Below are positions 1-9,587 of a DNA stretch of 64,000 nt, piece by piece. The notes beneath the pieces are model-generated. The model saw only the letters and a list, made by a program, of their open reading frames with translations, was not told the origin of the DNA and ran no database searches. The position numbers were made by a program, and so were the translations under genes. The first letter of the stretch is position 1. Every line of letters begins with the position of its first letter. The DNA comes from Lewinellaceae bacterium (GTDB lineage: Bacteria > Bacteroidota > Bacteroidia > Chitinophagales > Saprospiraceae), in the NCBI GenBank assembly GCA_020636005.1, contig JACJYR010000002.1, forward strand, positions 1,078,880 to 1,142,879, read 5' to 3'.

Positions 1-141
1 CTTCCGCAAAGCAGTAAAGTCGCAAAACGCTGATATTTAACCCTTTGCGGCTTTGCAAATTATACAGTTAAAAAAAACACTCCTGAACACCCACTTTTTC
101 CGTGCCTCAAAACACCCATCCACAAAAACACCCAATCACAT

Positions 142-1557
142 CTACTTGGCAAACCGGACCGTAGTATTCTCCTGTATCCAGCAGCCCACATAGAAAGACG
201 ATCCTTCCTTGATGCCCCGCTGAAAACCGTCCTCGACACTCGGCATGTACTGTGTGTACTGCCCAATGAGCTTGTTCGCCTGGTTAGCCACGCCGGCGTC
301 AATGGATTTAGCATACTGCCATTTATCAATGGCCGGCCAGGTGACTATTTGGCTGTCCCACCCACGGCCCGGGCCGCAGATCGGGCCGCTGGAAGCGTAC
401 ATCGTACCAATAAGCATGTATGGATCGCCCCATCCTGGCCTTAGCTTGGCCGCTTGCTGGGCATACTGGCGGGCACGGGAGAAGTTTTTAAGGTAGGCAT
501 AATAGATCTTGGCGATGATAAGCGTGACTTGAGCTTTTTGAGCATTGTCGTTGATTTTGGGCAACAGTTCCTCATAACAATCGGCGGCCTGGCGGTATTT
601 GCCATCGCGGAGCAGTTCATTGCACACCTGCAGCGGGCCGGGACCCGTGTCGCAGCTTTTCTTCATGGCCTCCTGCAAAACGGCGAAAGCCGCATCCGTA
701 TCGGGGCATTGGCCCCATTTCAGGCGGCTGTACACATTGGTCAGGGTCTCGCAATCGGCAGCAGCGGCATCGAAGCCATCGTAGTATTTGGCTTTATAAT
801 AGGTGCAATTGTAAAAGCCCTCAATGGATTCAAGCGCCTCCAGCCTGGCAGGGGCATATTCCGCGATGATCGCCCAGTTTTCACATTCCTTTCCCTGGCA
901 GTTGGCCTGGCCTTTTTCGATGGCATCCCTGATAATTTTTTGGTATTTCTGTGCTTCCGCAACGGGTACCTTTTCATCAAGGGTCAGGTCCACCAACAAT
1001 GCAGTGAAGGGGTTAAGGACAAAATAACGGGGTTCCCCGCCGTCCATTTCGATGGATTTTTTAAAAAGCTTGTACTGCTCCAGCTTGGAGATGCGGTCGG
1101 GGTATTTGAAAAAATAGTCGAACGCTTTCAGGCCTGTCACATAGCCGCTGTCGGGGTAGCATTTTTCCATATCGTCGTACAGCTTGAAAACCTTCGTGAC
1201 GTACTCCTCTTTCTTGGTAGTGTCCGCCGCCATGAAATGCTCATAGAATTTTATGCCGTCTGTAAACACGGTACTCCTTTGCCCGTCGGCGGCAGGCGCT
1301 TCCTTATAAACTTTTTGCCAAAGTTCGAAAGCCCCCTTCCAGTCGTTGGCCTTCAAAAAGTCCCGGTAGAGCACAAAATTTTCCAGTGCTTGCTCAGGGT
1401 TGGGGGCATCGTCGAAGGTCGGGCAAATGCTCTTCGGCTTTGTGGTTGGGTTGGGTTTTGGTGTAGGCTTTGTCTCGGTGGTTTGTTGCGTGGTTTTTGG
1501 TGTACAGCCAAACAACAGGACAAAAGCAAAGAAGGAAAGGAGGAATCTGTTCATCAT
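142..1557 (-). CDS. Exported lipoprotein, TPR-like, family unknown
   Basis: About 471 residues. The N-terminus MMNRFLLSFFAFVLLFGC is a lipoprotein signal with the lipobox cysteine at about residue 18, followed by a Thr/Pro/Lys-rich linker. I chose the ATG at 1557 (or 1554); a further 12 codons upstream would spoil the signal. The rest is soluble and helix-rich, with paired aromatic/alanine patterns typical of tetratricopeptide-like solenoids, for example AQKAQVTLIIAKIYYAYLKN near the C-terminus. It is a clear paralog of the next gene (1875-3260): both share APAADGQRS near residue 95 and a closing segment ending in a CWI motif. Function is unknown; a periplasmic or surface scaffold is an inference. 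A terminator separates it from its paralog, so it may be transcribed alone. Confidence 0.8.
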   Translation of the reverse strand: MMNRFLLSFFAFVLLFGCTPKTTQQTTETKPTPKPNPTTKPKSICPTFDDAPNPEQALENFVLYRDFLKANDWKGAFELWQKVYKEAPAADGQRSTVFTDGIKFYEHFMAADTTKKEEYVTKVFKLYDDMEKCYPDSGYVTGLKAFDYFFKYPDRISKLEQYKLFKKSIEMDGGEPRYFVLNPFTALLVDLTLDEKVPVAEAQKYQKIIRDAIEKGQANCQGKECENWAIIAEYAPARLEALESIEGFYNCTYYKAKYYDGFDAAAADCETLTNVYSRLKWGQCPDTDAAFAVLQEAMKKSCDTGPGPLQVCNELLRDGKYRQAADCYEELLPKINDNAQKAQVTLIIAKIYYAYLKNFSRARQYAQQAAKLRPGWGDPYMLIGTMYASSGPICGPGRGWDSQIVTWPAIDKWQYAKSIDAGVANQANKLIGQYTQYMPSVEDGFQRGIKEGSSFYVGCWIQENTTVRFAK

Positions 1558-1744
1558 CGTTATATTATTTTGGATTTTAAGCTTGAGACGCAAAAGTTGG
1601 ATATTGTTTCAGCAAAGATGGGACTTTGTTGTTGAAAAGGTAACCCCCCTGCAAAGGTTTACTTGATTCAAAACAGGCCGTTTTTCAACAAAAAAATACC
1701 ATGCCTGCCCGCCAGTTTGTCCAGGCCCGCCATAGCCCGACTAA

Positions 1745-1776
1745 AAAAGCCCCGCCTGTTTCCAAACGGGGCTTTT
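1745..1776 (-). terminator. Intrinsic terminator after the 1875-3260 gene
   Basis: Inverted repeat AAAAGCCCCG / CGGGGCTTTT with a 12-nt loop, with a T-run on the minus-strand side. It ends the minus-strand transcript of the upstream paralog. Confidence 0.75.
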
Positions 1777-1874
1777 CCCCAAAATCATAGGGTAAACAAT
1801 TTACCGTGCGGGAAAGAAAGCATGACAAGCCACTGATTTTCAAGCGGCAGTGCCCCATCCCTCACTTCAATCCG

Positions 1875-3260
1875 TTACTGGAACCGCACCCGTACGGTTT
1901 CGCCGATCCAGCAGGGAACGGTCATGGAGTCGCCCTCATTTACCTTCCGCATGAAAGCCTCCTCTTTATTGGGGAGGAAGCCGTTGTAGCGGCCAATCTT
2001 GCTGTTGGCATCACCGGCAACGGAGCTGTCAATAGACTTGGCATAGGCATATTTGTCAATGGCGGCCAGTACGGCCAATTGCGCATCGAAGTTGTCGTTG
2101 CCACAAGAACTGCTGGTACTGGCGTACATATCGCCGATAAGCATGTAGGGTTGCCCCCAGTTGGGTTTGTACCGGGCTGCTGTGCGAGCGTCTTCACGTG
2201 CTGCGGAATAACGGTTCAATTGGCGGAACTCAATGGAGGCCATATAGAAATAATAGTTGGCCAGCTTCTCGCTGTCGTTTGCGCCTGCCTTTTCTTTTGC
2301 TATGCCAGCTTCAAATTTTTCAAGGGCCTCATTGTATTTGCCGTCCTTGAAAAGGGCAATGCCGTGATCGCCCGGGTTTTCAGCATAATACTGCGCCAAT
2401 TTGGCAGCATTTTCCGCTTCGATGATTTTTTCGTAGCGCACCTTCATTTCAAGCACCAACGGATCGTCATCCGGGCAACCCTGCTGCACGAGGCGGTTGT
2501 AAAAATACTTGAGCATTTCAGTGCTATCGGGGTGGGCCCTGTATTCTGGCTCAAACTTTTTCTTGAAATAGGCACAGTCAAAGATTTCGCTCTCAATTTG
2601 GGCGAAAGTGCCGTTCATGGCATCCTTTGCCTGCTGGTAATAGGCCGAATATTCTTTGTTGTTGGCGATGTTGTAGTCTGCGATTTCGTTCAGTTTGAGG
2701 TAGGCATTCCGTGCTTCTTCTGCCGACATCAGCTTGTTTTTGAACTGGTAAACCGCAATGGAGGCATAGGGCTGGAAAACGACATAACTCGTCTTGTTGC
2801 CACCCACTTCCACTGCTTCCTGGGCCGCCTTCAGGTTTTCGGAATAGGGCGAATTGAGGGTATAGAACATTTCGTAGGTCTTCAAGCCCAGGGTCAGGGC
2901 TTTCTCGTCGGGATAGCACTGCACTTGTTCGTCGAACAGGCGGAGGATCATGTTGGCATATTCTTTCTTTTTTGCCTCGTCCTTTTCCTTTTTAAATTTA
3001 GAGATATAGATTTTGCGCCCGTCCACATAGTGGGAAGAACGCTGGCCGTCGGCGGCCGGGGCGCCTTTGTAGGCTTTTTCCCAATAGGGGAAAGCCTGGT
3101 CGTAATCTTCTGTTTTGATAAATTGACGGTACAGCACGTGTGCCTCTTCCAGGGCATCTTTGTCTGGGGATTTGTTCCACGTTTCGCATTGGCTGAAAGC
3201 CGGGGCGGCAAAGGCAGCGAACAAGAGGATCAACAGGGAAGTCTTCAGTAGTTTTTTCAT
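1875..3260 (-). CDS. Exported TPR-like protein, paralog of 142-1557
   Basis: About 461 residues. MKKLLKTSLLILLFAAFAAP is a classical Sec signal with cleavage expected after AFS, so this copy is secreted or periplasmic, whereas its paralog at 142-1557 is a lipoprotein. The start is the ATG at 3260; a TTG two codons earlier is unlikely. The body is helical. Near the C-terminus, SAAREDARTAARYKPNWGQP resembles a TPR unit, and the end EEAFMRKVNEG...CWIGE matches the paralog. It lies about 100 bp downstream of the outer-membrane barrel gene on the same strand, so co-transcription with coaX and the barrel is plausible. The function is not recognised. Confidence 0.8.
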   Translation of the reverse strand: MKKLLKTSLLILLFAAFAAPAFSQCETWNKSPDKDALEEAHVLYRQFIKTEDYDQAFPYWEKAYKGAPAADGQRSSHYVDGRKIYISKFKKEKDEAKKKEYANMILRLFDEQVQCYPDEKALTLGLKTYEMFYTLNSPYSENLKAAQEAVEVGGNKTSYVVFQPYASIAVYQFKNKLMSAEEARNAYLKLNEIADYNIANNKEYSAYYQQAKDAMNGTFAQIESEIFDCAYFKKKFEPEYRAHPDSTEMLKYFYNRLVQQGCPDDDPLVLEMKVRYEKIIEAENAAKLAQYYAENPGDHGIALFKDGKYNEALEKFEAGIAKEKAGANDSEKLANYYFYMASIEFRQLNRYSAAREDARTAARYKPNWGQPYMLIGDMYASTSSSCGNDNFDAQLAVLAAIDKYAYAKSIDSSVAGDANSKIGRYNGFLPNKEEAFMRKVNEGDSMTVPCWIGETVRVRFQ

Positions 3261-3363
3261 GATCAACCAAAATTTTTATCAAGTCTGGCAGGAAGCTACA
3301 GTTGAAGTGCGGCAGTACATATTTTCCTGGTAGTCTTCAAGCTGGAACTTCTTACGGGACGCA

Positions 3364-4698
3364 TTATCCGAATTTTCGTTTGTAAAACCAAGAACTATCG
3401 TTTAGAGTAAAGCCAAGGGCTATTTTCACAAAATTCTCCTTGATCGCATCTTTGGTGTTGTATTGCCCCAGTTCAAAGGAGAGGTTGACAAAGGAGGTCT
3501 GCTGCCGGGGCAGTACCAGGGGCAGGCCAAACCCGATTGTCAGGGCATATTGGTTGAAATCTTCCAGCCGGGGATCCGTCCGGTAATAGAAACCAACCCG
3601 GTAGCGGATGCGCTGGATGTATTTGTTGTAGGATGAAAAATCCGGGATGATTTCCGCCCCGGCAGCTATGCGGTGGCTGTTGAACAATTGCTCGGGCTTT
3701 GCCTCGTTTGCGTAGCCTTTCCATGCCGCAAAACCATATTCGAGGCCGAGCCTCCATTTGGCCGCCTTCTGGTACATTACCCCCAGGGTGAACTCCGCCG
3801 GTAGCTTCCCGTTTTCTTTGATGCCCAACTGCCTGGATACGGTGTCAATTTCGGTAAGGCTGTAGTTGGTCGGTATTGCGATGCGGTATTTGGTGCTTTT
3901 GGTGCTGAAATTCGTACGGGAGCTTCCATAGGCTCCAAATATCAGGCTGCGCCCATTATACACCGATTCGTCAGGCGCTTTCTTGTCCAGATCAATTTTG
4001 TACTGTGCCCCCAATGTGTAGGTGAAGCCGCGCACACTGATGTTATCTTCGTAAATATCGAAGAAGCCGCCGACGACATCGCCTATGCGGGTTTGCCGTT
4101 CGTTTTCCAGTTGCCCGAAAAAATAGCCCAGGTTAAGGCCCGCTGAAAAACCCTTGTACCGGACGCCAGTGCCCCAGAGCAGCTTGTTGGTTCCGCCGGT
4201 GCCTTTAAAGCTGTTGTATGTAGTATCCAACTGAGGATCTACCACCAGCGTTTCGATATTATATCCGATGGACGTGTTGGGCAGCAGCGCTATGTTCATG
4301 GCCCAGAAAATCTGCCGCTTCTTTTTTGCCAGGGCGTCGTTCAGGGGGTTTCGCAAGGGAAAAGCCAATGCCAGATGGCTGAGGTTGCCCGACCAGACGT
4401 TGGAGCTTTGATCGTTGAACTTGAGTTTTGAGTTGATAGCATAAAGGCCGGCCTCGAAAACGGCTGTGTTGAGCGTACCGTACGATGCCGGGTTGAGCAG
4501 GTTGACGTGGAGCGGATCGGCATAGGCGGCGGATAGCCCTCCGAACCCCGCAGCGGAAAGGGAATGGTTCACCGGTTTCCCCAAACCAATCCGGGAATAG
4601 GGGGAATTGTCCTTCGGCTGTGCTGTCGCAGACAGGGTAAAAAGCAAAAAGATAAACGTCTTCCAAACGCCTCTAAAATCCATCGGTAAGTTTAGCAT
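3364..4698 (-). CDS. Outer-membrane beta-barrel protein (FadL/PorV-like)
   Basis: 444 residues with an N-terminal signal ending at TLSATAQ. After it comes NSPYSRIGLGKPVN, a motif often seen at the start of Bacteroidota FadL/PorV-like barrels. The remainder alternates short amphipathic strands and turns, with repeated aromatic-Gly girdle patterns (GLNLGYFFGQLE, YRVGFYYRTDP), and the end is consistent with a final barrel strand. The gene overlaps the 3' end of coaX by 26 bp, so the two are translationally coupled or at least co-transcribed. In Bacteroidota a barrel of this sort commonly follows coaX (family knowledge). Whether it carries a substrate or assists T9SS is not visible in the sequence. 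Confidence 0.8.
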   Translation of the reverse strand: MLNLPMDFRGVWKTFIFLLFTLSATAQPKDNSPYSRIGLGKPVNHSLSAAGFGGLSAAYADPLHVNLLNPASYGTLNTAVFEAGLYAINSKLKFNDQSSNVWSGNLSHLALAFPLRNPLNDALAKKKRQIFWAMNIALLPNTSIGYNIETLVVDPQLDTTYNSFKGTGGTNKLLWGTGVRYKGFSAGLNLGYFFGQLENERQTRIGDVVGGFFDIYEDNISVRGFTYTLGAQYKIDLDKKAPDESVYNGRSLIFGAYGSSRTNFSTKSTKYRIAIPTNYSLTEIDTVSRQLGIKENGKLPAEFTLGVMYQKAAKWRLGLEYGFAAWKGYANEAKPEQLFNSHRIAAGAEIIPDFSSYNKYIQRIRYRVGFYYRTDPRLEDFNQYALTIGFGLPLVLPRQQTSFVNLSFELGQYNTKDAIKENFVKIALGFTLNDSSWFYKRKFG

Positions 4699-5431
4699 TA
4701 TATTGCAAAATTTGATTCAGCCCTATCAGGACCAAATTTGGGTGCGCAAATATCTTGGTTTTGATGTTTTTGACAAAAAAATCAGTGTCGCCACCTGTTA
4801 AAATCACTATTAAGTGCTGAAATCTTTTCTCCATGAGCTTGATAAACCCCTCTGTTTCCAGCAGTGCACCCAGCTCGCCGCCCAACCTGATGGCGTTTTC
4901 CGTTGAGTTGCCCAATGGGTTTTCCTTCAAATGCCCACCAATGTCAGCCTGTTTTACCAAGGGTAGCCTGGCCGTAAAGTGGTGCATGGCTTTCAGGCGC
5001 ATTTCGATGCCAGGAGAGATATTCCCCCCCAGGAATACCCCGTTGCGGTCCAACATGTCCATCGTGATGCACGTTCCTGCGTCAATCACCAGGCAGTTTT
5101 CCCCGGGATAAATATGCTGGGCGCCCACTGCTGCTGCAACCCGGTCCTTGCCAAGTGTATCGGGCGTCAGGTATTGCAGCCCAATGGGCAATGGCGTTTG
5201 GGCGGACAAATGGAGGTAGTAAAACTGGGTCATAAAAAAGTCCTCCACGGCTGTTGGCACTTTGGCCACGCTGGAAAGGATGACCTTTTTCACCTTTTGG
5301 TTGTACGACAGTTCCCGGAGCCGATCCATATCCAGTATTTCCCACACCTCTTTTTGCACCAGTTCGTTTTCCTCGAACAAGGCTATTTTAGTCCGGGTAT
5401 TGCCAATATCTATGGTAAGGTTCCGCTGCAT
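4673..5431 (-). CDS. coaX: Type III pantothenate kinase
   Basis: 252 residues, normal for CoaX. It phosphorylates pantothenate, the first step of coenzyme A synthesis, in the cytoplasm. Visible family signatures are the ASKHA phosphate-1 motif DIGNTRTKIALF at residues 7-18, the central VIDAGTCITMD with the catalytic Asp, GGNISPGIEMRLKAMH, and the late ILTGGD motif. Type III enzymes have no classical P-loop and are not inhibited by CoA (family knowledge). The start ATG at 5431 puts the DIGNT motif at the expected distance. It is the first gene of an apparent operon with the overlapping outer-membrane barrel gene. Confidence 0.96.
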   Translation of the reverse strand: MQRNLTIDIGNTRTKIALFEENELVQKEVWEILDMDRLRELSYNQKVKKVILSSVAKVPTAVEDFFMTQFYYLHLSAQTPLPIGLQYLTPDTLGKDRVAAAVGAQHIYPGENCLVIDAGTCITMDMLDRNGVFLGGNISPGIEMRLKAMHHFTARLPLVKQADIGGHLKENPLGNSTENAIRLGGELGALLETEGFIKLMEKRFQHLIVILTGGDTDFFVKNIKTKIFAHPNLVLIGLNQILQYNAKLTDGF

Positions 5432-5643
5432 ATTTGGAAAAAGTGCGCAAACTTGGCGTTTTTATTACGAGCCTTCTATGGATACGTTGAATATTTTTCT
5501 GTACTTCCTTCCAATAGGTTCTATGCAAACCATGTTTTTCGTGGTGAGTGTTGGGCAGGGTTGGGATGTTTTTTTTGCCAACCCTGCCCAACCATCTCAG
5601 CCCGCTGACTATTGCACAATACAGGCCATCACCAGGTATTGCA

Positions 5644-6756
5644 TCAGTTCATCTCATCCAGTTCCTCCGCTGTTTTCGGCTTGGCATCGAATTTTTTGCC
5701 CAGCTCATTTTTCATATCTTCTACCTCCTGTTGGGTGTCATAGGGAAATGTAACGCCCACGCGGAACAGTTTTCCGACTTTCCGGGTCTCCGGTGCGTAG
5801 CCAGCTTCCGAAAGGGACTGGGCAAAATTGGTGGCGTTGCTGCGCACGCCAAAGCTGTGGACGACAATGAAAACCGTCCGTTTATTTGGCACATACTTGT
5901 CATCCTCTCCATTTTTTGATTCGGCCTTGGGTTGTACGGGAGGAGCAGATGCGGGCGAATTGGCGGGATCCTGGCCTGTTTCGCCAGCAGTGTTTTCAAT
6001 GGAAGCATCCTCTGTGGCGGCGGTGGCATCCTGTTCGACTTTGGGTTTCACGTTGAGCCGCTCCTTGTCAACCGGAAGTGTCTCCACGGTGGTGCCGGTG
6101 TTGCCGGTGTTGGAAAAAATAAGGTAAATACTGGTGGCCAAAACAACTGCCGAAAGCAATACCAGCCAGGGCATAAGTCCTTGGGCCCAGTTCCTCGTGG
6201 CTTGGGAGCCCGTTGCCGAAGGGATGTCTGGTACAGGGGCACCGCTTTCGGTATTTGCCTTTGCGGTGAGGGTACTTGCGGCACCGCCCGATGCTGCTAT
6301 GGCACCGCCCGACGCTGTTTCCGTTTTCCTTTCCCGGGTGATGGGGCTGAACGACACCGTTGGCAGCCCGAAAGAATCTGCGTTGAAATTGGTGCCTTCC
6401 GGCATGAAGCGTATTTTTTGCTCATAATCCCTGTAGAGCCTGCCGACTTGCGGAATATCGACAATCTCCCGCCGTTCCAGTGCCTGTTTTACGTTGTCCA
6501 CATACCTCGTCACAGCATCGCCGGCCTCCTGGAAGGTGATGACATTCGACTGCTGCAGGTGGTGAACGAGCATTCCGTCGTTGATGACGAGATTTGGATT
6601 AAACGCCAGTTTCTTGGAAGGAGGGAGCACGGCACCCTGCACATAGTCCACTGTGGCAGTTTCCGGCGTGGAGGTGAAGCCGCCCAGGCCGGGTACGATA
6701 ACGGAGGGGTGTTCAAATAATAATTCCCTGATTGCTTTGCCGACGTCCATAGTCAT
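5644..6756 (-). CDS. HU-CCDC81 and SPOR domain membrane protein
   Basis: 370 residues. Residues 1-125 match the bacterial HU-CCDC81 domains (VGKAIRELLFEHPSVIVPGL, then FNPNLVINDGMLVHHL), which in Bacteroidota are cytoplasmic and related to the HU fold. A single transmembrane helix follows near residue 195 (WLVLLSAVVLATSIYLIF), then an acidic/Pro/Ala linker and a C-terminal SPOR domain (TVFIVVHSFGVRSNATNFAQ through KLFRVGVTFPY), which binds denuded peptidoglycan glycans at division sites. The order of cytoplasmic HU domain, membrane helix and periplasmic SPOR suggests a link between the cell interior and septal peptidoglycan (inference). The start may be ATG 6756 or 6750. A TAnnTTTG box lies at 6814-6821. 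Confidence 0.9.
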   Translation of the reverse strand: MTMDVGKAIRELLFEHPSVIVPGLGGFTSTPETATVDYVQGAVLPPSKKLAFNPNLVINDGMLVHHLQQSNVITFQEAGDAVTRYVDNVKQALERREIVDIPQVGRLYRDYEQKIRFMPEGTNFNADSFGLPTVSFSPITRERKTETASGGAIAASGGAASTLTAKANTESGAPVPDIPSATGSQATRNWAQGLMPWLVLLSAVVLATSIYLIFSNTGNTGTTVETLPVDKERLNVKPKVEQDATAATEDASIENTAGETGQDPANSPASAPPVQPKAESKNGEDDKYVPNKRTVFIVVHSFGVRSNATNFAQSLSEAGYAPETRKVGKLFRVGVTFPYDTQQEVEDMKNELGKKFDAKPKTAEELDEMN

Positions 6757-6813
6757 TGTTTCTTTGTTGTTGGTGGTTGATCAAGCAATATTCAAAATGT
6801 CAGTGAAGTTTCC

Positions 6814-6821
6814 CAAAGGTA
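6814..6821 (-). promoter_or_regulatory. Predicted promoter, -7 box TACCTTTG
   Basis: Matches the Bacteroidota -7 consensus TAnnTTTG on the minus strand. It would start transcription about 50 nt before the HU/SPOR gene. No well-spaced -33 box is clear. Confidence 0.4.
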
Positions 6822-6932
6822 GAAACATTGCCCAAACAGGAAAATGAGTAATTTCCCCCTTCCTTTTGTTGGACTGGCAAATTTAAGTAAAAAAACCCCA
6901 TATTATAACCTGCTGTAAACCAGTATTTTACT

Positions 6933-8597
6933 ATGTACAAATCACTTATCTTTCCGCTTTTGATGCTTTTGGCTTCCCATGCCCTTTCCCAGCGGGATTT
7001 CTACAATAAGTTCAACTTTACGAAAGCTGATACCCTGCGGGGCATGCTGACGCCGGAACGGGCCTGTTACGATGTCACTTTTTATGATCTCAACGTGGCA
7101 CTGGACATCAACAAGAAATTCCTCAAGGGCTTTGTTGAAATTGAATTTGACGTGGTCAACGAATTTTCCATGATGCAGATCGACCTTTTCAGAAACATGA
7201 CCATCAGTGAGATCACCTGGTATGGGCAGCCCCTCACCTACCAACGGCTGTTCGATGCCGTCATGGTTTACCTGCCCGAAAAACTGGAGAAAGGCACCCA
7301 CCAATCCATCATCGTCTATTACGAAGGCTTCCCCACCATCGCCACCAATGCCCCCTGGGAAGGCGGCTTTGTCTGGAAACAAGACCAAAAACAGAACCCC
7401 TGGGTGGCTGTGGCCTGCGAGGGCGACGGCGCCAGCCTGTGGTGGCCCTGCAAAGACCATCTCTCCGACGAACCCGACAGCATGGCCATCCACGTGACCG
7501 TGCCCACCGGCCTGGTGGCAGTGGCCAACGGAAACCTGCGAAAAGCAAGACGGGTTGAAGGTGGATATACCGAGTTTTACTGGTTCGTCTCCTACCCTAT
7601 CAACAACTACAATGCTTCCATCAATATCGGTAAGTACGCCCATTTTTCAGACTGGTACCATTCCGCTGACGGCGACTCGCTGGCCCTTGATTATTACGTG
7701 CTGGAATACAACCTGGACAAGGCCAAAAAACATTTTGAACAAGTGAAGCCCATGCTGGCCTGCTATGAGAAGTATTTTGGGAAATACCCTTTCTGGAACG
7801 ACGGCTATGCCCTCGTGGAGACGCCCTACCTCGGCATGGAACACCAAAGCGGCATCGCCTATGGCAACAACTACAACCGGGGCTATCTCGGCGGCATGAT
7901 TCCCCGCGACATGGAGTTCGACTACCTTATCATCCACGAAAGCGGCCACGAATATTTTGGCAACGCCATCAGCGCCAGTGACCACGCAGATATGTGGATC
8001 CACGAATCGTTCACTACCTACATGGAATCGCTCTATGTGGAATGTATGATGAGCTACGCCGATGCGGTGCGGTACCTGGAAAGCCAGCGCCCCTTCATCA
8101 GGAACGGAGAGCCTATCGTTGGGCCAAGAGACGTAAATTTTGGCGACTGGTCGGGCAGCGACCATTATTTCAAGGGGGCCTGGATTCTCCACACCCTGCG
8201 AAATGCCATTGGCGACGATGCAGTGTGGTTTGGACTGTTAAGGGGCTTTTATGATAAATTCAAATACAAGACTTGTACTACGGAGGATTTTCTGCTTTTC
8301 ACCAATGAGTTTACGGGAAAGGACTTCACTCCTTTTTTTGAACAATACCTCTATTACGCCAACATCCCCCGGCTGGAAATCGACCTGGAGCAAATGGGCG
8401 CCGACCTGAAAGTGATTTATAAGTGGGAGGCCGAAGTACCCACTTTCAATATGCCGGTCAAAGTGGGCAACCCCAACAATTACCAAACCATCTACCCAAC
8501 AGCCAATGGTATCCAGGAAACCATCCTGCCCAACCTGCAAAAGTCGGACTTTCAGGTGGCGACAGAACTATTTTACATTAAACGAAAAAGCCTGTGA
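6933..8597 (+). CDS. M1 family zinc aminopeptidase
   Basis: 554 residues with a signal peptide (MYKSLIFPLLMLLASHALSQ). It removes N-terminal residues from peptides, probably in the periplasm or outside the cell. The gluzincin zinc site is complete: HESGH at residues 335-339 and the third ligand Glu in WIHESF at 358, 18 residues later. The exopeptidase motif is GMEH at 301-304 where canonical M1 enzymes have GAMEN; I believe this form is common in Bacteroidota M1 enzymes. The N-terminal beta domain binds the peptide terminus. The protein is shorter than PepN-type enzymes (about 870) and lacks the large C-terminal helical domain. The gene stands alone between a minus-strand gene and a repeat element. 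Confidence 0.93.
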   Translation: MYKSLIFPLLMLLASHALSQRDFYNKFNFTKADTLRGMLTPERACYDVTFYDLNVALDINKKFLKGFVEIEFDVVNEFSMMQIDLFRNMTISEITWYGQPLTYQRLFDAVMVYLPEKLEKGTHQSIIVYYEGFPTIATNAPWEGGFVWKQDQKQNPWVAVACEGDGASLWWPCKDHLSDEPDSMAIHVTVPTGLVAVANGNLRKARRVEGGYTEFYWFVSYPINNYNASINIGKYAHFSDWYHSADGDSLALDYYVLEYNLDKAKKHFEQVKPMLACYEKYFGKYPFWNDGYALVETPYLGMEHQSGIAYGNNYNRGYLGGMIPRDMEFDYLIIHESGHEYFGNAISASDHADMWIHESFTTYMESLYVECMMSYADAVRYLESQRPFIRNGEPIVGPRDVNFGDWSGSDHYFKGAWILHTLRNAIGDDAVWFGLLRGFYDKFKYKTCTTEDFLLFTNEFTGKDFTPFFEQYLYYANIPRLEIDLEQMGADLKVIYKWEAEVPTFNMPVKVGNPNNYQTIYPTANGIQETILPNLQKSDFQVATELFYIKRKSL

Positions 8598-8625
8598 AAA
8601 CAGCAATGGACAGTTAGTTATACTA

Positions 8626-8722
8626 TACTAAAACACGGATGGTTTTGTCGGTTTGCTATTAGCTGTTGGCCATTGGCTTTTGCCAACTGCCAAAGGCCAA
8701 AAGCCATCAGCGTACAGTATAA
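8626..8722 (+). repeat. Palindromic TTGGC-rich interspersed element, copy 1
   Basis: Begins near CTAAAACACGG and ends near GTACAGTATA. It recurs inverted at 18399-18502, where it has 7 extra bases (AGTTGGC), and in internally deleted form at 46555-46587. TTGGC and GCCAA units allow a long hairpin. It has no coding potential and lies just downstream of the aminopeptidase gene. Confidence 0.75.
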
Positions 8723-8770
8723 AGGCACTTTTATGGCCCGGCTCCAAAGGTGGGAAAGTTTGGTAAACGA

Positions 8771-9511
8771 TTATTTCCTGGCATTGATGTCCACCTCCTC
8801 CGCCCCATCTGGCACGGTCATTTTATCCTCCGGCACTTCCACGTCCGTTTTCACTGAAATGGCCACCCTGCTCACAGGGATGCCCGATGCAAAAGACTCT
8901 TCACGCATGGTGATGCCATAGGCCATACAGAGGGTCGTCTTGATATTTTCAATCCTCCAGACCTCGCATTCCACCCCTTTTACTTTATCTTTTCCTACTG
9001 CTACCCCACCCATTCGCTTGATCATTTCATCGTTGACGATGGTCATGTCCTGGGTGTTGTACTTATCGGCGGATGCCTGGATTTGGGGGGAATCAAAGAA
9101 GTGGGCGATTTTAGTTTCCGGGTCGTACTCGTAGCGGCGTTCGCCATTGAGGTACTGCACCTTGTTCGTCTTTTCTTTGTAGGCACCCACATCGGCGGTG
9201 GTGCGGATGTACCTGCCTTCCCGCCAGCCCCAATTATCGAAATACAGCACTTCGTAGCCCGTCACGGCACCATAGAGACGGAAGGTGAAAATCCCTTTTT
9301 CGATGCCGTAGCGCTTAAAGCCCGCTGCCACCATCTCTTCGGCGTTCCGTTTGCCGGCCCTGTAGTCGGGTGTTGTTGTTTTAGCAGCCACTGCGACAGG
9401 TTTTTCCTGCATATTGCTTTGTGCTAAAGCCGGGTGTTCAGCATCGGTTGGTTGGCAGGAAATAGCAAAGATGGAAAGGGCAAGCAGGCTGGAATACAAA
9501 AAAGCTTTCAT
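8771..9511 (-). CDS. Lipoprotein, family unknown
   Basis: About 246 residues from ATG 9511 (MKAFLYSSLLALSIFAISC), which gives a clean lipoprotein signal with the lipobox cysteine at residue 19. Starting 13 codons earlier would place Pro-rich residues before the signal. The mature part has a run of beta-strand-like segments: YEVLYFDNWGWREGRYIRT, then ERRYEYDPETKIAHFFDS, then GKDKVKGVECEVWRIEN. This last pattern (VKGVECEVWR) resembles DUF4412-like or outer-membrane carrier-type folds in which a bound small protein domain reports on a modified state, but I cannot assign the family. Function unknown. It has no operon partner; the MITE-like element at 9588-9702 lies directly upstream. Confidence 0.75.
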   Translation of the reverse strand: MKAFLYSSLLALSIFAISCQPTDAEHPALAQSNMQEKPVAVAAKTTTPDYRAGKRNAEEMVAAGFKRYGIEKGIFTFRLYGAVTGYEVLYFDNWGWREGRYIRTTADVGAYKEKTNKVQYLNGERRYEYDPETKIAHFFDSPQIQASADKYNTQDMTIVNDEMIKRMGGVAVGKDKVKGVECEVWRIENIKTTLCMAYGITMREESFASGIPVSRVAISVKTDVEVPEDKMTVPDGAEEVDINARK

Positions 9512-9587
9512 CGGAAAAAATAAGATATATGGCGGGCGGGCGGGTTTCATCTTGCAATTTTTGCGCCCAAAGTGAATCCATCTTACC

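Noticed and set aside
1806..3251. Long plus-strand frames (454-1635 and 1806-3251) opposite the two paralogs
   Set aside because: Hydrophobic Phe/Gly/Val-rich antisense shadows; the minus-strand genes have signals and mutual homology.
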